DNA from: Clostridiales bacterium
GTDB lineage: Bacteria; Bacillota; Clostridia; Lachnospirales; WQUN01
Direction: 5' to 3'
NCBI GenBank assembly: GCA_031263155.1
Contig: JAISGK010000096.1
Span: 1 to 64,000 of the forward strand
DNA length: 64,000 nucleotides
Shown here: in pieces, positions 41,572-57,547 of the stretch
Layout: every line of letters starts with the position of its first letter
Position numbering within the stretch: position 1 is the first letter of the stretch
Notes under the pieces: generated by a model
The model's input: the letters and a program-made list of their open reading frames with translations, nothing else
The model's database searches: none
What the model was told of the DNA's origin: nothing
Program-made: the position numbers and the translations under genes

Positions 41572-42099
41572 TAGGTTTCCTTCGAAAATAATCTTTCCGT
41601 TTAGCCTCAGCAAATCTTGCGGCCGAATGAACCCTCTATGTAATCCCAAGTCACAAACGCCGCTTCCGTTAAGCACATAATATACAAATTCAGAGCAGAA
41701 AAACCTTTCGTTATCTTCAAGCGGTCCGCCAAACGGGTTCCCGAATAGGTTAACAAATAGCCCCCAATAATTATAACCATAGTCAACGCTATCTAACATA
41801 AAGTTATCTATATGGTGTGTGACGCTTTCGTATTGTTCTGGCGACACGGGGACTTGAATTACTGTTCCCGGCAGATAAACGTGAGATTTATAAATTCCTT
41901 CATTCAAATTTTCGCGCCTGAAACACCCTACAAAAGGATTGTATGTCCACCGCCTGCCGAAGCTGAACATATGCTTCAAATCCCTGTCGAGTGACAACGC
42001 GGCGTGTGTATATTTATCACCCTTTATCAGATGTATTGCCTGCGACAGTATTGTATTGCTGCGGGACAAAACGATATAGACATTATTGTGAGCGTCCAT
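41524..42099 (-). CDS. YiiX/permuted-papain-like hydrolase
   Basis: Protein of about 191 residues resembling the NlpC/P60-related YiiX group (permuted papain fold). The likely catalytic His is in DKYTHAALSLD and the Cys in ERFFCSEFVYYVL. Other segments are VYIVLSRSNTILSQAIHLIKG at the N-terminus and FIRPQDLLRLNG near the end. GGGGGGAG precedes the ATG codons at 42108 and 42099; the longest frame starts at 42162 without a ribosome binding site. There is no signal peptide. The substrate is unknown. The last 16 codons are duplicated at 39277-39324. Confidence 0.55.
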   Translation of the reverse strand: MDAHNNVYIVLSRSNTILSQAIHLIKGDKYTHAALSLDRDLKHMFSFGRRWTYNPFVGCFRRENLNEGIYKSHVYLPGTVIQVPVSPEQYESVTHHIDNFMLDSVDYGYNYWGLFVNLFGNPFGGPLEDNERFFCSEFVYYVLNGSGVCDLGLHRGFIRPQDLLRLNGKIIFEGNLMKYHCNPMRVTAIET

Positions 42100-42400
42100 C
42101 CCCCCCATTACTCCCCCCTTACCCATATCTTCTTGCGGCTCAAAATCGCTTATTAAGCGCATAAGTCACAACAAAACGAATTTTGGCGTAATAAACCAGG
42201 CCGTCTCAAACTCAGAAACAGCCCAATGCCTTTTTCGGGATCATCCGCAATTCCTGCAAATAGTTACGACCTTCACGCGATTTGGTCTCGCGAAACCTCA
42301 CCGGATCCTACTGCAATTATACCCAGGGTAATTCAGGAACATATTGCGAAAATATGGACGGCATGGATGGGATGCTGATAAAGTTACACAAAATGAAGGC
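42100..42400. other. Intergenic region between YiiX-like gene and engB
   Basis: I see no gene here. A plus-strand open frame from 42282 runs antisense into engB and has no coding character. The only structure noticed is a near-palindrome around 42316-42333 (ATTATACCCAGGGTAATT). Confidence 0.4.
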
Positions 42401-42997
42401 TCACGATCTGGTTATGCTATTAATAACATCCCACAGTTCATTGCGGCCATTAAGGGTTTCAGATGAAAATGGATACACATTCGTGTTGTACGCCTCTCGC
42501 AAGATCTTTAGCTGCCTGGGTACTTGCGATCGTTTCAGCTTGTCGGCCTTGGTAGCGATAATGTAAAAGTTAAATCCATAATGATTTAGCCACTCAAACA
42601 TTTGCCTGTCCAACTCGGATGGCTCATGCCGAATATCTGCCAGCATAAATATGGCCCGTAAAGGTTCGCGATTAAGGAGATATCGCTCTGCCATCGCGCC
42701 CCATTTTCGCGAGGCTTCGCGCGATATTTTCGCATAACCATAACCCGGCAGGTCAGTGAAAATAAGCCGGTTATCTATGTTAAAAAAGTTGATAGTACGC
42801 GTTTTGCCTGGGCTTTGACTAACGCGGGCCAGCCTTTTTCGCCCTGCCAGCGCGTTAAGCAGAGACGATTTGCCCACATTACTCTTGCCCACAAAGGCGA
42901 ACTCCGGCAAGCCTTCGGCGGGAAATTGCTCTGGCTTGACGGCGCTGATTAACAACGCCGCCCTGCCAATGTTGATAGTCGCAGCACTACCTTTCAT
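42401..42997 (-). CDS. engB: Ribosome biogenesis GTP-binding protein EngB/YsxC
   Basis: Essential GTPase needed for 50S subunit assembly, 198 residues, full length. G1 is GKSNVGKSS (37-45), G2 lies around SQSPGKTRT, G3 is DLPGYGYAK, G4 is TKADK and G5 is FSSET. It lies 5 bases after lon, and its ribosome binding site is in the lon 3' end. lon-engB is a conserved pair in Firmicutes. Confidence 0.95.
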   Translation of the reverse strand: MKGSAATINIGRAALLISAVKPEQFPAEGLPEFAFVGKSNVGKSSLLNALAGRKRLARVSQSPGKTRTINFFNIDNRLIFTDLPGYGYAKISREASRKWGAMAERYLLNREPLRAIFMLADIRHEPSELDRQMFEWLNHYGFNFYIIATKADKLKRSQVPRQLKILREAYNTNVYPFSSETLNGRNELWDVINSITRS

Positions 42998-43002
42998 TTG
43001 CC

Positions 43003-49511
<6,509 letters not shown>

Positions 49512-49548
49512 AATACCCCTTCGTTAACCGCGATCAGACATTCGCCCT

Positions 49549-51690
49549 TCACGCCTCTTTGTTTATCTCTTCTTCGGGTATCTCTTTTACATAGCCGCAT
49601 TGCACGTTACTGCAAACGATCTTGCGGTTGCGTCCGCCTTTTTCCACCAAGTAGCCTCCACATTCGGGGCAGGTTTCACCTGTGGGCTTATTCCACGACA
49701 TAAAGCCACACTCTGGGTTGTTTTCGCAACCGAAATACTTCCGCCCCTTTTTGGTCTTCTTAATTATTACCTTGCCGTCGCATAGCGGGCACTTCACACC
49801 AGTGTCTTCATAAAACGGCTTGGTGTTGCGACATTCTGGGAAGCCGGGGCAGGCCAAAAATTTGCCAAACTTGCCATACTTTATTACCATGTTGCGCCCG
49901 CAATGTTCGCAAATAACATCAGATTTTTCGTCTTCTATCTCAATGTCACCTATGCGCTCTTCCGCTTCAATGATTTTCTGTTCAAAAGGGTTGTAGAACC
50001 CTCGCAATATCTCTTTCCATTCCAACTTACCCTCTTCCACTTGATCAAGACTTTCTTCCATGCGGGCTGTGAACTCTACATCGACGATATTTTCAAAGTT
50101 TTCCATCATAATATCGTTTATTAACACGCCCAATTCTGTTGGAAACAACGTTTTGTTTTCCCTTATTACATAGCCGCGAAATATAATGGTGGTTATCGTC
50201 GCGGCATAGGTGCTTGGGCGGCCAATGCCCATCTCTTCCATGGCTTTAACAAGGCTCGCCTCATTATAACGAGGCGGCGGTTGGGTAAAGTGCTGTTCGG
50301 GAGATAATTTGTTCAGGGCAATCGCTTGCCCGGCCGCTAACTTGGGCATAAAAACGTCTTGATCAGTTTCCTCCAGTTTGTCATACACCGCGAGAAAGCC
50401 CTTGAATTTTAGTATAGAACCGGAGCAACGGAAAGTCACGATTTCTGGAGGCGGCGGTCCGCCGACATTCTCGCTTACCCCTTCGCCAGACGATATCTTT
50501 GCCGAAACAGTGTCGTATACCGCTGGGGCCATTTGGCTGGCAAAAAAACGTTCCCAAATCAATTTATAGAGTTTATATTGCTCTTTCGTAAGCGAGTCTT
50601 TCACACTTGCCGGGGTTATTTCCAGATACGATGGGCGTATAGCCTCGTGAGCGTCTTGCGCGCGCCCCCGCATTTTATATTCTGGGCGTTCGTCGGGCGC
50701 ATACTCCGCGCCAAATCGCCCGGCTATAATAGCTTTGGCTGTATTGTACGCCTCGTCAGCTACGCGCACGCTATCGGTGCGAATATAGGTCACAAGGCCA
50801 AGTGTGCCATGCGAGGCCACATCCACCCCTTCATAAAGCTGCTGTGCCACAGACATGGTTTTTTGCGTGGTAAACCCTAAAGCTTTAGACGCTTCCTGCT
50901 GCATTGCGCTAGTTGTAAAGGGCGCTTGCGGTTTTTTGACGCGCGTGCCATTTTTAACCTCACGCACAAGCCAGGAGTCAGATTGGGCGCGGCTGATTAT
51001 CTCTTCGCAATTGGCTTGAGATTTGAGCTCAAAACCATTATTGTCATTGGCCAGGTACTTGGCCGTAAAACTGGTTTTGCCAGAGCGAAATATCGCGTCA
51101 AGCGTCCAATATTCTTCCGGCATATAGTTATCTATTTCGGTTTCCCTATCACAAATAATGCGTAGCGCCACGGACTGCACGCGCCCGGCGCTTAACCTGC
51201 GCTTCACTTTGCGCCACAGCAAAGGACTTATCTTATAACCTACTATCCTGTCTAACTCACGTCGCGCCTGTTGGGCGTCAACAAGGCGCATATCTATATC
51301 ACGGGCGTGCTTTATAGAATTTTTGACCGCCGTTTTTGTTATCTCATTAAATGTTATACGTGACGTTTTTTTCTCATCCAGCTTAAGGGCGTGCATAAGA
51401 TGCCAGCTTATAGCTTCGCCTTCGCGATCGGGGTCTGTCGCCAGGTATATTTTGTCCGCCGACTTCACTTCTTTACGCAACTTTTGCAATATTTCACCCT
51501 TGCCGCGTATAGTAATATACTTTGGCTCGAAATCATTGTCCACGTTAATGCCCAGCTCGCTTTTTGGCAAATCGCGCACGTGCCCCACACTGGCCTCCAC
51601 CGTATAGTTGGCCCCCAGGAACTTCTTTAACGTTTTTGCCTTTGCCGGTGATTCTACAATTACAAGATTCTTTTTTGCCGTTTTATTCAA
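49549..51690 (-). CDS. topA: DNA topoisomerase I
   Basis: Type IA topoisomerase that relaxes negative supercoils; 713 residues. The TOPRIM domain has IVESPAKAKT and TDPDREGEAIS. The active-site Tyr302 is in LVTYIRTDS, and the MGIGRPSTYA motif is present. The C-terminus has three Cys4 zinc ribbons (CEHCGRNM..CPGFPEC, CPLCDGK..CENNPEC, CPECGGY..CSNVQC). TTG start with GGGGA upstream. It lies 90 bases after dprA, the conserved dprA-topA arrangement. Confidence 0.96.
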   Translation of the reverse strand: MNKTAKKNLVIVESPAKAKTLKKFLGANYTVEASVGHVRDLPKSELGINVDNDFEPKYITIRGKGEILQKLRKEVKSADKIYLATDPDREGEAISWHLMHALKLDEKKTSRITFNEITKTAVKNSIKHARDIDMRLVDAQQARRELDRIVGYKISPLLWRKVKRRLSAGRVQSVALRIICDRETEIDNYMPEEYWTLDAIFRSGKTSFTAKYLANDNNGFELKSQANCEEIISRAQSDSWLVREVKNGTRVKKPQAPFTTSAMQQEASKALGFTTQKTMSVAQQLYEGVDVASHGTLGLVTYIRTDSVRVADEAYNTAKAIIAGRFGAEYAPDERPEYKMRGRAQDAHEAIRPSYLEITPASVKDSLTKEQYKLYKLIWERFFASQMAPAVYDTVSAKISSGEGVSENVGGPPPPEIVTFRCSGSILKFKGFLAVYDKLEETDQDVFMPKLAAGQAIALNKLSPEQHFTQPPPRYNEASLVKAMEEMGIGRPSTYAATITTIIFRGYVIRENKTLFPTELGVLINDIMMENFENIVDVEFTARMEESLDQVEEGKLEWKEILRGFYNPFEQKIIEAEERIGDIEIEDEKSDVICEHCGRNMVIKYGKFGKFLACPGFPECRNTKPFYEDTGVKCPLCDGKVIIKKTKKGRKYFGCENNPECGFMSWNKPTGETCPECGGYLVEKGGRNRKIVCSNVQCGYVKEIPEEEINKEA

Positions 51691-51780
51691 TGAGTTTTTC
51701 CCCTTAACACATGCTGATGATTATTCCAATATTCGCACAGGCTGAGCGTGTGTTTAAAAATCAGTACCAAATACATTTGA

Positions 51781-52875
51781 CTAGATCTTGACGTATCGCT
51801 GGCCGGACATCCTTTGCGCAACCCCTTTTAGCTCCAACATAGTCATTATATAATGGACGGTTTGGGCGTCGCTAAGCGTTTTTTCAATTATTTCATCAAG
51901 ATGTATGGGTACAAAATCCAGCATATCATAAACCAATTTTTCTTCAGGCGCAAGATCTATTACTTGATCGGATGAAGTACTTGCGGATAGAATGCTCCTG
52001 CGTCCCGTCAGTTTAAGTGTATGCAAAATATCTTCATATGATGTGACAAGTTGCGCGCCCTGTTTAATTAATTCATTTGCGCCCGCGCTTAACGGGCTGG
52101 TAATGTTGCCGGGCACGGCCATAACATCACGACCGCAATCCAACGCGCTTGCCACTGTAATCATAGTGCCGCTGTTGAGGGCCGCTTCCGTCACCAGGGT
52201 AGCGTGAGACAGCCCCGCGATAATACGGTTACGCTCTGGAAACAAGCCGCGCTGCGGAAATACCCCGGGGGGATATTCAGATATTACACAGCCATGGCTT
52301 ATGATACGCTCTCGCAGTCGCTCCGCTCCTTTAGGGTAGCAAATATCTATGCCACAGCCCATCACGGCTATTGTTAACCCTCCCTCGCTTATCGCGGCGT
52401 CGTGCGCCACGCTGTCTATGCCCCTCGCCATGCCGCTTACAATGACAACGCCGCTTTGCGCCAGCCCTTTACATATATCGCTCGTGATCTTTACTCCATA
52501 TTGCGAACACGAACGCGTGCCAATTACGCTTATTTTTGTAAGCGTATTGTTTGGCATTTCGCCCAGCACATATAGAATAGACGGCGGATAGGGCGTATGT
52601 TTAAGCGGCTCGGGGTATTCGTCATCGTTTTGGGTGTAAACCTTTACGCTCAATTTTGTTAGCCTGGCCAACAGATTTTCAGCTATGGTCAAGTCGTGGT
52701 TATGTAATATGGTATGCACAGCCTTGTCGCCTATTCCAACTTCGCGCAAATATTCTACGCTCGTTGTGTTAAACACCGACTCCGCGTCGCCGAACGCGCC
52801 TACAAGCGCGTTAAATTTCATGTATCCCACGCCATTCAGTTGGCTAAGCCACAAATCGTATATCCTATCGCTCAA
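51781..52875 (-). CDS. dprA: DNA processing protein DprA/Smf
   Basis: Loads RecA on incoming single-stranded DNA during natural transformation; 364 residues. An N-terminal HhH/SAM-like region (WLSQLNGVGYMKFNALVG) comes first, then the Rossmann core (SVIGTRSCSQYGVKI, VVSGMARGIDSVAHDAAI, GLTIAVMGCGIDICYPK, FPERNRIIAGLSHATLVTEA), and a C-terminal winged-helix-like domain. TTG start. It diverges from comM, 106 bases apart, so two transformation-related genes share the spacer. Confidence 0.94.
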   Translation of the reverse strand: MSDRIYDLWLSQLNGVGYMKFNALVGAFGDAESVFNTTSVEYLREVGIGDKAVHTILHNHDLTIAENLLARLTKLSVKVYTQNDDEYPEPLKHTPYPPSILYVLGEMPNNTLTKISVIGTRSCSQYGVKITSDICKGLAQSGVVIVSGMARGIDSVAHDAAISEGGLTIAVMGCGIDICYPKGAERLRERIISHGCVISEYPPGVFPQRGLFPERNRIIAGLSHATLVTEAALNSGTMITVASALDCGRDVMAVPGNITSPLSAGANELIKQGAQLVTSYEDILHTLKLTGRRSILSASTSSDQVIDLAPEEKLVYDMLDFVPIHLDEIIEKTLSDAQTVHYIMTMLELKGVAQRMSGQRYVKI

Positions 52876-52981
52876 TACATCATACCTGCCTCGAATGTTT
52901 ATGACTTTTCTTATGTTTCATTATGTGATAAAATTTTACATATGTAAAGAAAAAAAGATAAAATTGAAGGCGTGAGACGTA

Positions 52982-54505
52982 ATGCTGGCAAAAGTCATAA
53001 GCGGAGCGGTATTGGGCATAGACGGCTATATTGTGGAAGTGGAGGTAGACATGGGCAAGGGTATGCCCGCTTTCGAAATAGTAGGTTTACCTGATAGCGC
53101 CGTTAAAGAGTCTAAAGACCGTGTGCGCACAGCAATAAAAAATATTGGTTACAATTTTCCCTCTGGGCGGCTGACCGTCAACCTTGCCCCGGCCAATACA
53201 AAAAAGGAGGGCCCCGCTTACGACCTGCCCATAGCCTTGGGGATATTGCGCTGCATGGAGATGTTTCCCAACAGCGCGCTGGATGGCGTCTTCTTCGCCG
53301 GAGAACTGTCGCTTGACGGGAGCCTACGCGCCATTTCAGGGGTGCTGCCCATGGTATACGCGGCCCAAAAGGCTGGGTACAGTCGCGCCGCGCTTCCGGC
53401 GGATAACGCGGAAGAAGCGGCGCTGGTAGCGGGTATGGACGTGATGGGCGTTCGCACATTGCGTGAATTGGTTAGCAAACTGGTCGCTAACGAATGGGAA
53501 CGTACATATGCCGATATAGACGCGATGTTAAAAAATAACAATGACTTTACGCCAGATTTTGGCGAGGTAAAGGGCCAAGCCGCCGTTAAGCGCGCTTGCA
53601 CCGTCGCGGCGGCGGGTTTTCATAATATACTGCTCATAGGCCCGCCAGGGTCGGGCAAAACAATGATGGCAAAGCGCCTGCCGGGCATTTTTCCAGAGCT
53701 AACGCTTAATGAGAGTTTAGAAATAACAAAGATATACTCCATAGCCGGGCTGATAGACAATAAAAGGGCATTGGTAACCCAGCGCCCGTTTCGCAGCCCG
53801 CATCACACCGCCAGCACAGCCTCCCTTTCCGGCGGAGGGCGAAACCCCATGCCAGGCGAGATAAGCCTTTCGCACCATGGGATATTATTTTTGGACGAGT
53901 TGCCAGAATTCAAAAAAGCCGCGCTGGAAGCGCTAAGGCAACCGCTTGAAGATAGAGAGATAACGATAACGCGCGTGAACGGTACGCACACATACCCTTG
54001 TTTTTTTTTGCTTGCGGCGAGCATGAACCCGTGCCCGTGCGGGTACCACGGCACATCGGACAAATGCCGCTGTACACGTACAGAGATAGCGAATTATCTA
54101 TCTAAAATATCAGGGCCTTTGCTGGATAGAATAGACATTCAGGTCGAAGCGCCGTTTGTAGATTATTCCGCGCTGAAAGAAGCGCGCCCGCCCATCAGCA
54201 GCGCGGACATTCGCGCGCAAGTCGCAACGGCGGCGCGAATACAACGTGAGCGTTATGCCAAACTTAAGATAACATATAACGCGCAGCTTAGCAGCGGGCA
54301 GATAGACGCGTTTTGCGCCCTGGGGCCTGACGAGCACAAACTGCTAAAAAGCGCGTTTGATCGAATGAGGCTGTCCGCGCGCGCTTATCATAAAATATTG
54401 CGGCTGGCCAGGACAATCGCCGATCTCGACAACGCAAAAGATATAAAAACGCGGCATTTGGCAGAAGCCATACAATATCGCGGGCTAGACAGGAAATATT
54501 GGTGA
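52982..54505 (+). CDS. comM: YifB/ComM Mg-chelatase-like AAA+ ATPase
   Basis: Hexameric helicase-type ATPase; ComM drives branch migration during transformation in characterised bacteria. The 507 residues comprise an N-terminal Lon-like domain (VEVDMGKGMPAFEIVGLPD, RLTVNLAPANTKKEG), then Mg-chelatase AAA+ with Walker A GPPGSGKTMMAKRLPG, HHTASTASLSGGG, Walker B ILFLDELPEF, the zinc-binding-like MNPCPCGYHG...CRCT and the C-terminal domain SARAYHKILRLARTIADL. It is divergent from dprA. Confidence 0.93.
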   Translation: MLAKVISGAVLGIDGYIVEVEVDMGKGMPAFEIVGLPDSAVKESKDRVRTAIKNIGYNFPSGRLTVNLAPANTKKEGPAYDLPIALGILRCMEMFPNSALDGVFFAGELSLDGSLRAISGVLPMVYAAQKAGYSRAALPADNAEEAALVAGMDVMGVRTLRELVSKLVANEWERTYADIDAMLKNNNDFTPDFGEVKGQAAVKRACTVAAAGFHNILLIGPPGSGKTMMAKRLPGIFPELTLNESLEITKIYSIAGLIDNKRALVTQRPFRSPHHTASTASLSGGGRNPMPGEISLSHHGILFLDELPEFKKAALEALRQPLEDREITITRVNGTHTYPCFFLLAASMNPCPCGYHGTSDKCRCTRTEIANYLSKISGPLLDRIDIQVEAPFVDYSALKEARPPISSADIRAQVATAARIQRERYAKLKITYNAQLSSGQIDAFCALGPDEHKLLKSAFDRMRLSARAYHKILRLARTIADLDNAKDIKTRHLAEAIQYRGLDRKYW

Positions 54506-54585
54506 AAAAACGTATTCTATAGGGGAGTTGCCTCAGAGGTATCAAACAGATGGCATAATCAGAACATTTTTCGGTTTTGTCTCTG

Positions 54586-55662
54586 CTATTTCCTCACAGC
54601 TTTCTTATGCCAGCGCAATTTCTCGATCGATATGGCCAGCGCGCCAAACAAGGCCGCCGCCAGTACCAATGGGGCAATCACGCTTTGTCCGTCGGTTTTG
54701 GGGTTGGCCTTAACGCCCTCATTATCATCCGCGTCATCCGCCGGATTTTCTGGAGTCGCAACCTCGCCGTCGCCGCGAGTGAACTTGCTTTTACCTGAAG
54801 ATGACTTTGTCTTTACCGTCGAACCTTCCACTTTTGACCAAGGGTTAAACTCCTTTGCCTTATCGGACTGAATACGCATAAACGCCTCGGCTGATGGCTC
54901 GTCACCATTGAATACAAAATTCTCGTCTTCATAGCCGCCCATATCTTCGGCGGTGAGAAAACCGGTGTACTCAAATTGGTTATCCTTAACAACAGAACTT
55001 TTGTTGCCAAGCGCAATGAGATAGTCTAGATAGTTATGCGTCAGCATTTCCGGTTCTGCGCCTTCCAGCGTGTTGCCTACAAGGCAAACGCGGGTGTTGG
55101 CGTCAAGAAATTGTATCATGGGAAATACTCTGCCACCGCCGTAAGAGATAAACCGGTTGTTTTCCATCATGCACAGATTGGAGCTGGCATAACTGATAAT
55201 GGCCGCGCTGTTGCTAGGCAGGCTAAATGTATTATCTCTCACATTTAAGTCGTCGCCCTTGCAATGAATTATGCCGACTGAGCCTCCGGCATACGGCGAT
55301 TTAAAATGTATGCCCTCTATGCTAACGCCATCGCTCCAAACGGAGAATATAAAATTGCTTTCTACCGAAGCGGCATTGGTTTTATTAAGCTCGGGGCGAA
55401 TAGTCACATTGCCATTGGCGCGAATGGTCATGGGTCTGGTTATTGTAATGCCGCTAACTGTATACTCGCCTTCCGGTATATTACACGTACCCTCTTCCGG
55501 TGTGGAATATATCAGGTTTGCAAGGTATTCCCCATCATTTATGGTATCAGCCTCCGCCGCAAACGCGAAGTTTCGTGCGGAACAAACGACGACCGCCGCT
55601 ACAGCGCACACCACCAGCGAGCGCCGCACATACCTTTCTATCATATCAAAGGATCTTTTCAC
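54586..55662 (-). CDS. Exported right-handed beta-helix protein with C-terminal anchor
   Basis: Protein of about 358 residues. The signal peptide (RRSLVVCAVAAVVVCSARNFAFA) is followed by a pectate-lyase/NosD-like parallel beta-helix (GEYTVSGITITRPMTIRANG, VSIEGIHFKSP, LNVRDNTFSLP, LCMMENNRFISYGG, VCLVGNTLEG). A charged linker and a C-terminal membrane helix (VIAPLVLAAALFGALAISI) with a basic tail come last. The GTG at 55662 is preferred after GGGAGG; the frame is open to 55737. It probably binds or acts on polysaccharide outside the cell; no catalytic residues could be assigned. Confidence 0.65.
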   Translation of the reverse strand: MKRSFDMIERYVRRSLVVCAVAAVVVCSARNFAFAAEADTINDGEYLANLIYSTPEEGTCNIPEGEYTVSGITITRPMTIRANGNVTIRPELNKTNAASVESNFIFSVWSDGVSIEGIHFKSPYAGGSVGIIHCKGDDLNVRDNTFSLPSNSAAIISYASSNLCMMENNRFISYGGGRVFPMIQFLDANTRVCLVGNTLEGAEPEMLTHNYLDYLIALGNKSSVVKDNQFEYTGFLTAEDMGGYEDENFVFNGDEPSAEAFMRIQSDKAKEFNPWSKVEGSTVKTKSSSGKSKFTRGDGEVATPENPADDADDNEGVKANPKTDGQSVIAPLVLAAALFGALAISIEKLRWHKKAVRK

Positions 55663-55750
55663 TTTACACCCTCCCAATATTTTCTGGTTGGATGTAGTTT
55701 TTCCATAATTGACAAATTTTATGTAGGGCATACTCAAAACAAACGCGCAG

Positions 55751-56725
55751 TCACATAGATCTTGTGCGTTTTATCTCTATGCCTGGTTTTATATCCGCCT
55801 TATCAACAATCGCCATTTCACCGTCAAGGTATTTTACCCTAAACTTGTCGGTTTCTCCACTATATTCAGAAAGCAACCCATACGGCGATCCCGCCAAGTC
55901 CTCCACCACCGCGCAGGGTTCGCCGTTTTTCAGATTTGTCGCCTCAAATAATATAAAATGCATCCACCTGCCCGACCACGCGTATTGCTCCATTACATCA
56001 CGGCTGCGCACAAGCTCAAATTCATTGTCAGCCGGGAGTTTTTCTTGCGCGGCAAGGATGCTCAAGCCGTATGTTTGATGAAAAAGCACATGCAGAACGG
56101 GCGAGTCTTCATCCTGCCAAACCATATCCGCGCGCTGTGACAGGCGCTGCCAGTTTGATCTGTTTGCCGGTTTGTTTTTATCGGCCAATTCGTTGTGATA
56201 CCAGCAATACCGCTCAAGTATGCTAAGCACCTGCGTAAAATGATCGTCTTGCCACGCGTAGCCCTTTATGTAAGTCGCCTGAGTACCCTCACTGTTGACG
56301 CGATCTCGCACGATGATCGCGCTCCCGCCCTGCTCGCGGATGGGAAGCGCTTGAGCCTCTCGCACGTCAGTAAAAGTGCCCACCAACGCGACAAATTTAT
56401 ACACGTCGCCACGCTTTTCATACAACGCAATGACGCACTTTTCCAATTTTTGGCGCAACACGACCACCGCGTCTTTTTGCCGTCCTTTTATTCTTGTTAG
56501 TGTGATGTCTACCTTGGTCTCGTCTGTGTTAAATTCGAACAAATTGTTTGTGTTTATGCGCGTGGCGAGAATGATATCACGCGCTGTAGACGCGGTCACC
56601 TCGCCATCGACATACGCGTTTATCGCCGCCGCGTCCAAACGAGCCAGGCGCGATAGAATAACATATCCGCCGATTCCCACAATAATAGCAAAAATCAATA
56701 CGCCCATCAAAATCTTTTTGCCCAT
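55751..56725 (-). CDS. Membrane-anchored exported protein, unknown function
   Basis: Protein of about 324 residues with one N-terminal helix (ILMGVLIFAIIVGIGGYVIL) and the rest outside the membrane. The soluble part is mixed alpha/beta (VDITLTRIKGRQKDAVVVLRQKLEKC, YGLSILAAQEKLPADNEFEL, a C-terminal SH3-like KFRVKYLDGEMAIVDKADI). I do not recognise the family. The ATG at 56725 is preferred because GCGGGGG lies 6 bases before it; the ATG at 56731 touches that site. It lies between the beta-helix protein and the RDD-family gene, same strand. Confidence 0.6.
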   Translation of the reverse strand: MGKKILMGVLIFAIIVGIGGYVILSRLARLDAAAINAYVDGEVTASTARDIILATRINTNNLFEFNTDETKVDITLTRIKGRQKDAVVVLRQKLEKCVIALYEKRGDVYKFVALVGTFTDVREAQALPIREQGGSAIIVRDRVNSEGTQATYIKGYAWQDDHFTQVLSILERYCWYHNELADKNKPANRSNWQRLSQRADMVWQDEDSPVLHVLFHQTYGLSILAAQEKLPADNEFELVRSRDVMEQYAWSGRWMHFILFEATNLKNGEPCAVVEDLAGSPYGLLSEYSGETDKFRVKYLDGEMAIVDKADIKPGIEIKRTRSM

Positions 56726-56810
56726 GCCCATACCCCCGCTTGTCTTTATACAACATATGCAAGTAGGTTAGAGCGAATTACAAGCTTAAGAGAATAATTG
56801 TTCTGATTTT

Positions 56811-57524
56811 TTATCTCCTGTTCATCATCATTATGTTGTACATGTCGTGATCGGTAAGCGTACCATTGTTAGCGTTAAATTTATTGATCAGATACGCCCG
56901 TATCTTACCTCCCAGCTTTTCACCGCCGTCTAAAAACTCTGCGCGGCGGGAAAAATACTCTGACACCATATAATATTCTTCGTCAGATAAAAAGAAGTTG
57001 GTGTGCAGCCCAGCGGAGGACTCATCCACTGCGGCGGGTATCTTTGTTATGTCTCTGGCGTCACGCTCGCACACCACCACAGTTGAGGCAACCATGTCTC
57101 CAACCCTCTTGGCTCTTTTATTAAAGAAGATGCAAAACGCTGCGGGCCCGTTAATATCTATTATCAGCTTAAATAGATTACGCACGAGAGAATTAACAAA
57201 GCCTATGGGCATTCCATTGTCGCGCAATACGCGCAGACCGAACAGCTTTTTGCCCAGGGTTTGCCCATTCAGCGCCAGCTCGAGGATGATACAGTAGCCA
57301 AAGTATACGACAAAAAATCCCAGCAGTGCCAGGGCGGCAATCGTTCCAGCATCCAGGCTAAACAGGCTGTTTTTCAACTCGGCATAGAAAATGAGAAACA
57401 ATATGCCTATAGCCGCCATTTGTACTAGCAGATCTACAAAAGCGGCGGCAAACCTTGACGCTACATTCGCAAGACGGTATTGGATCTCCACGTTGTCCGG
57501 TGTTATAATAGAAATGTATTTCAT
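56811..57524 (-). CDS. RDD family membrane protein
   Basis: Protein of about 237 residues with RDD-type helices near the N-terminus (YRLANVASRFAAAFVDLLVQMAAIGILFLIF, TIAALALLGFFVVYFGYCIILE) and the motif LGKKLFGLRVLRDNGMPI, followed by a soluble C-terminal part. RDD proteins are membrane proteins of uncertain function, some linked to transport. GAGGTG lies 6 bases before the ATG at 57524. Only 23 bases separate it from the divergent SpoIIM gene, and the two belong to the MoxR-type neighbourhood. Confidence 0.8.
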   Translation of the reverse strand: MKYISIITPDNVEIQYRLANVASRFAAAFVDLLVQMAAIGILFLIFYAELKNSLFSLDAGTIAALALLGFFVVYFGYCIILELALNGQTLGKKLFGLRVLRDNGMPIGFVNSLVRNLFKLIIDINGPAAFCIFFNKRAKRVGDMVASTVVVCERDARDITKIPAAVDESSAGLHTNFFLSDEEYYMVSEYFSRRAEFLDGGEKLGGKIRAYLINKFNANNGTLTDHDMYNIMMMNRR

Positions 57525-57547
57525 GTCAATCACCTCAAGGAGAATAT

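Noticed and set aside
42282-42566. Plus-strand frame running into engB
   Set aside because: It is antisense to engB for most of its length, with no ribosome binding site.
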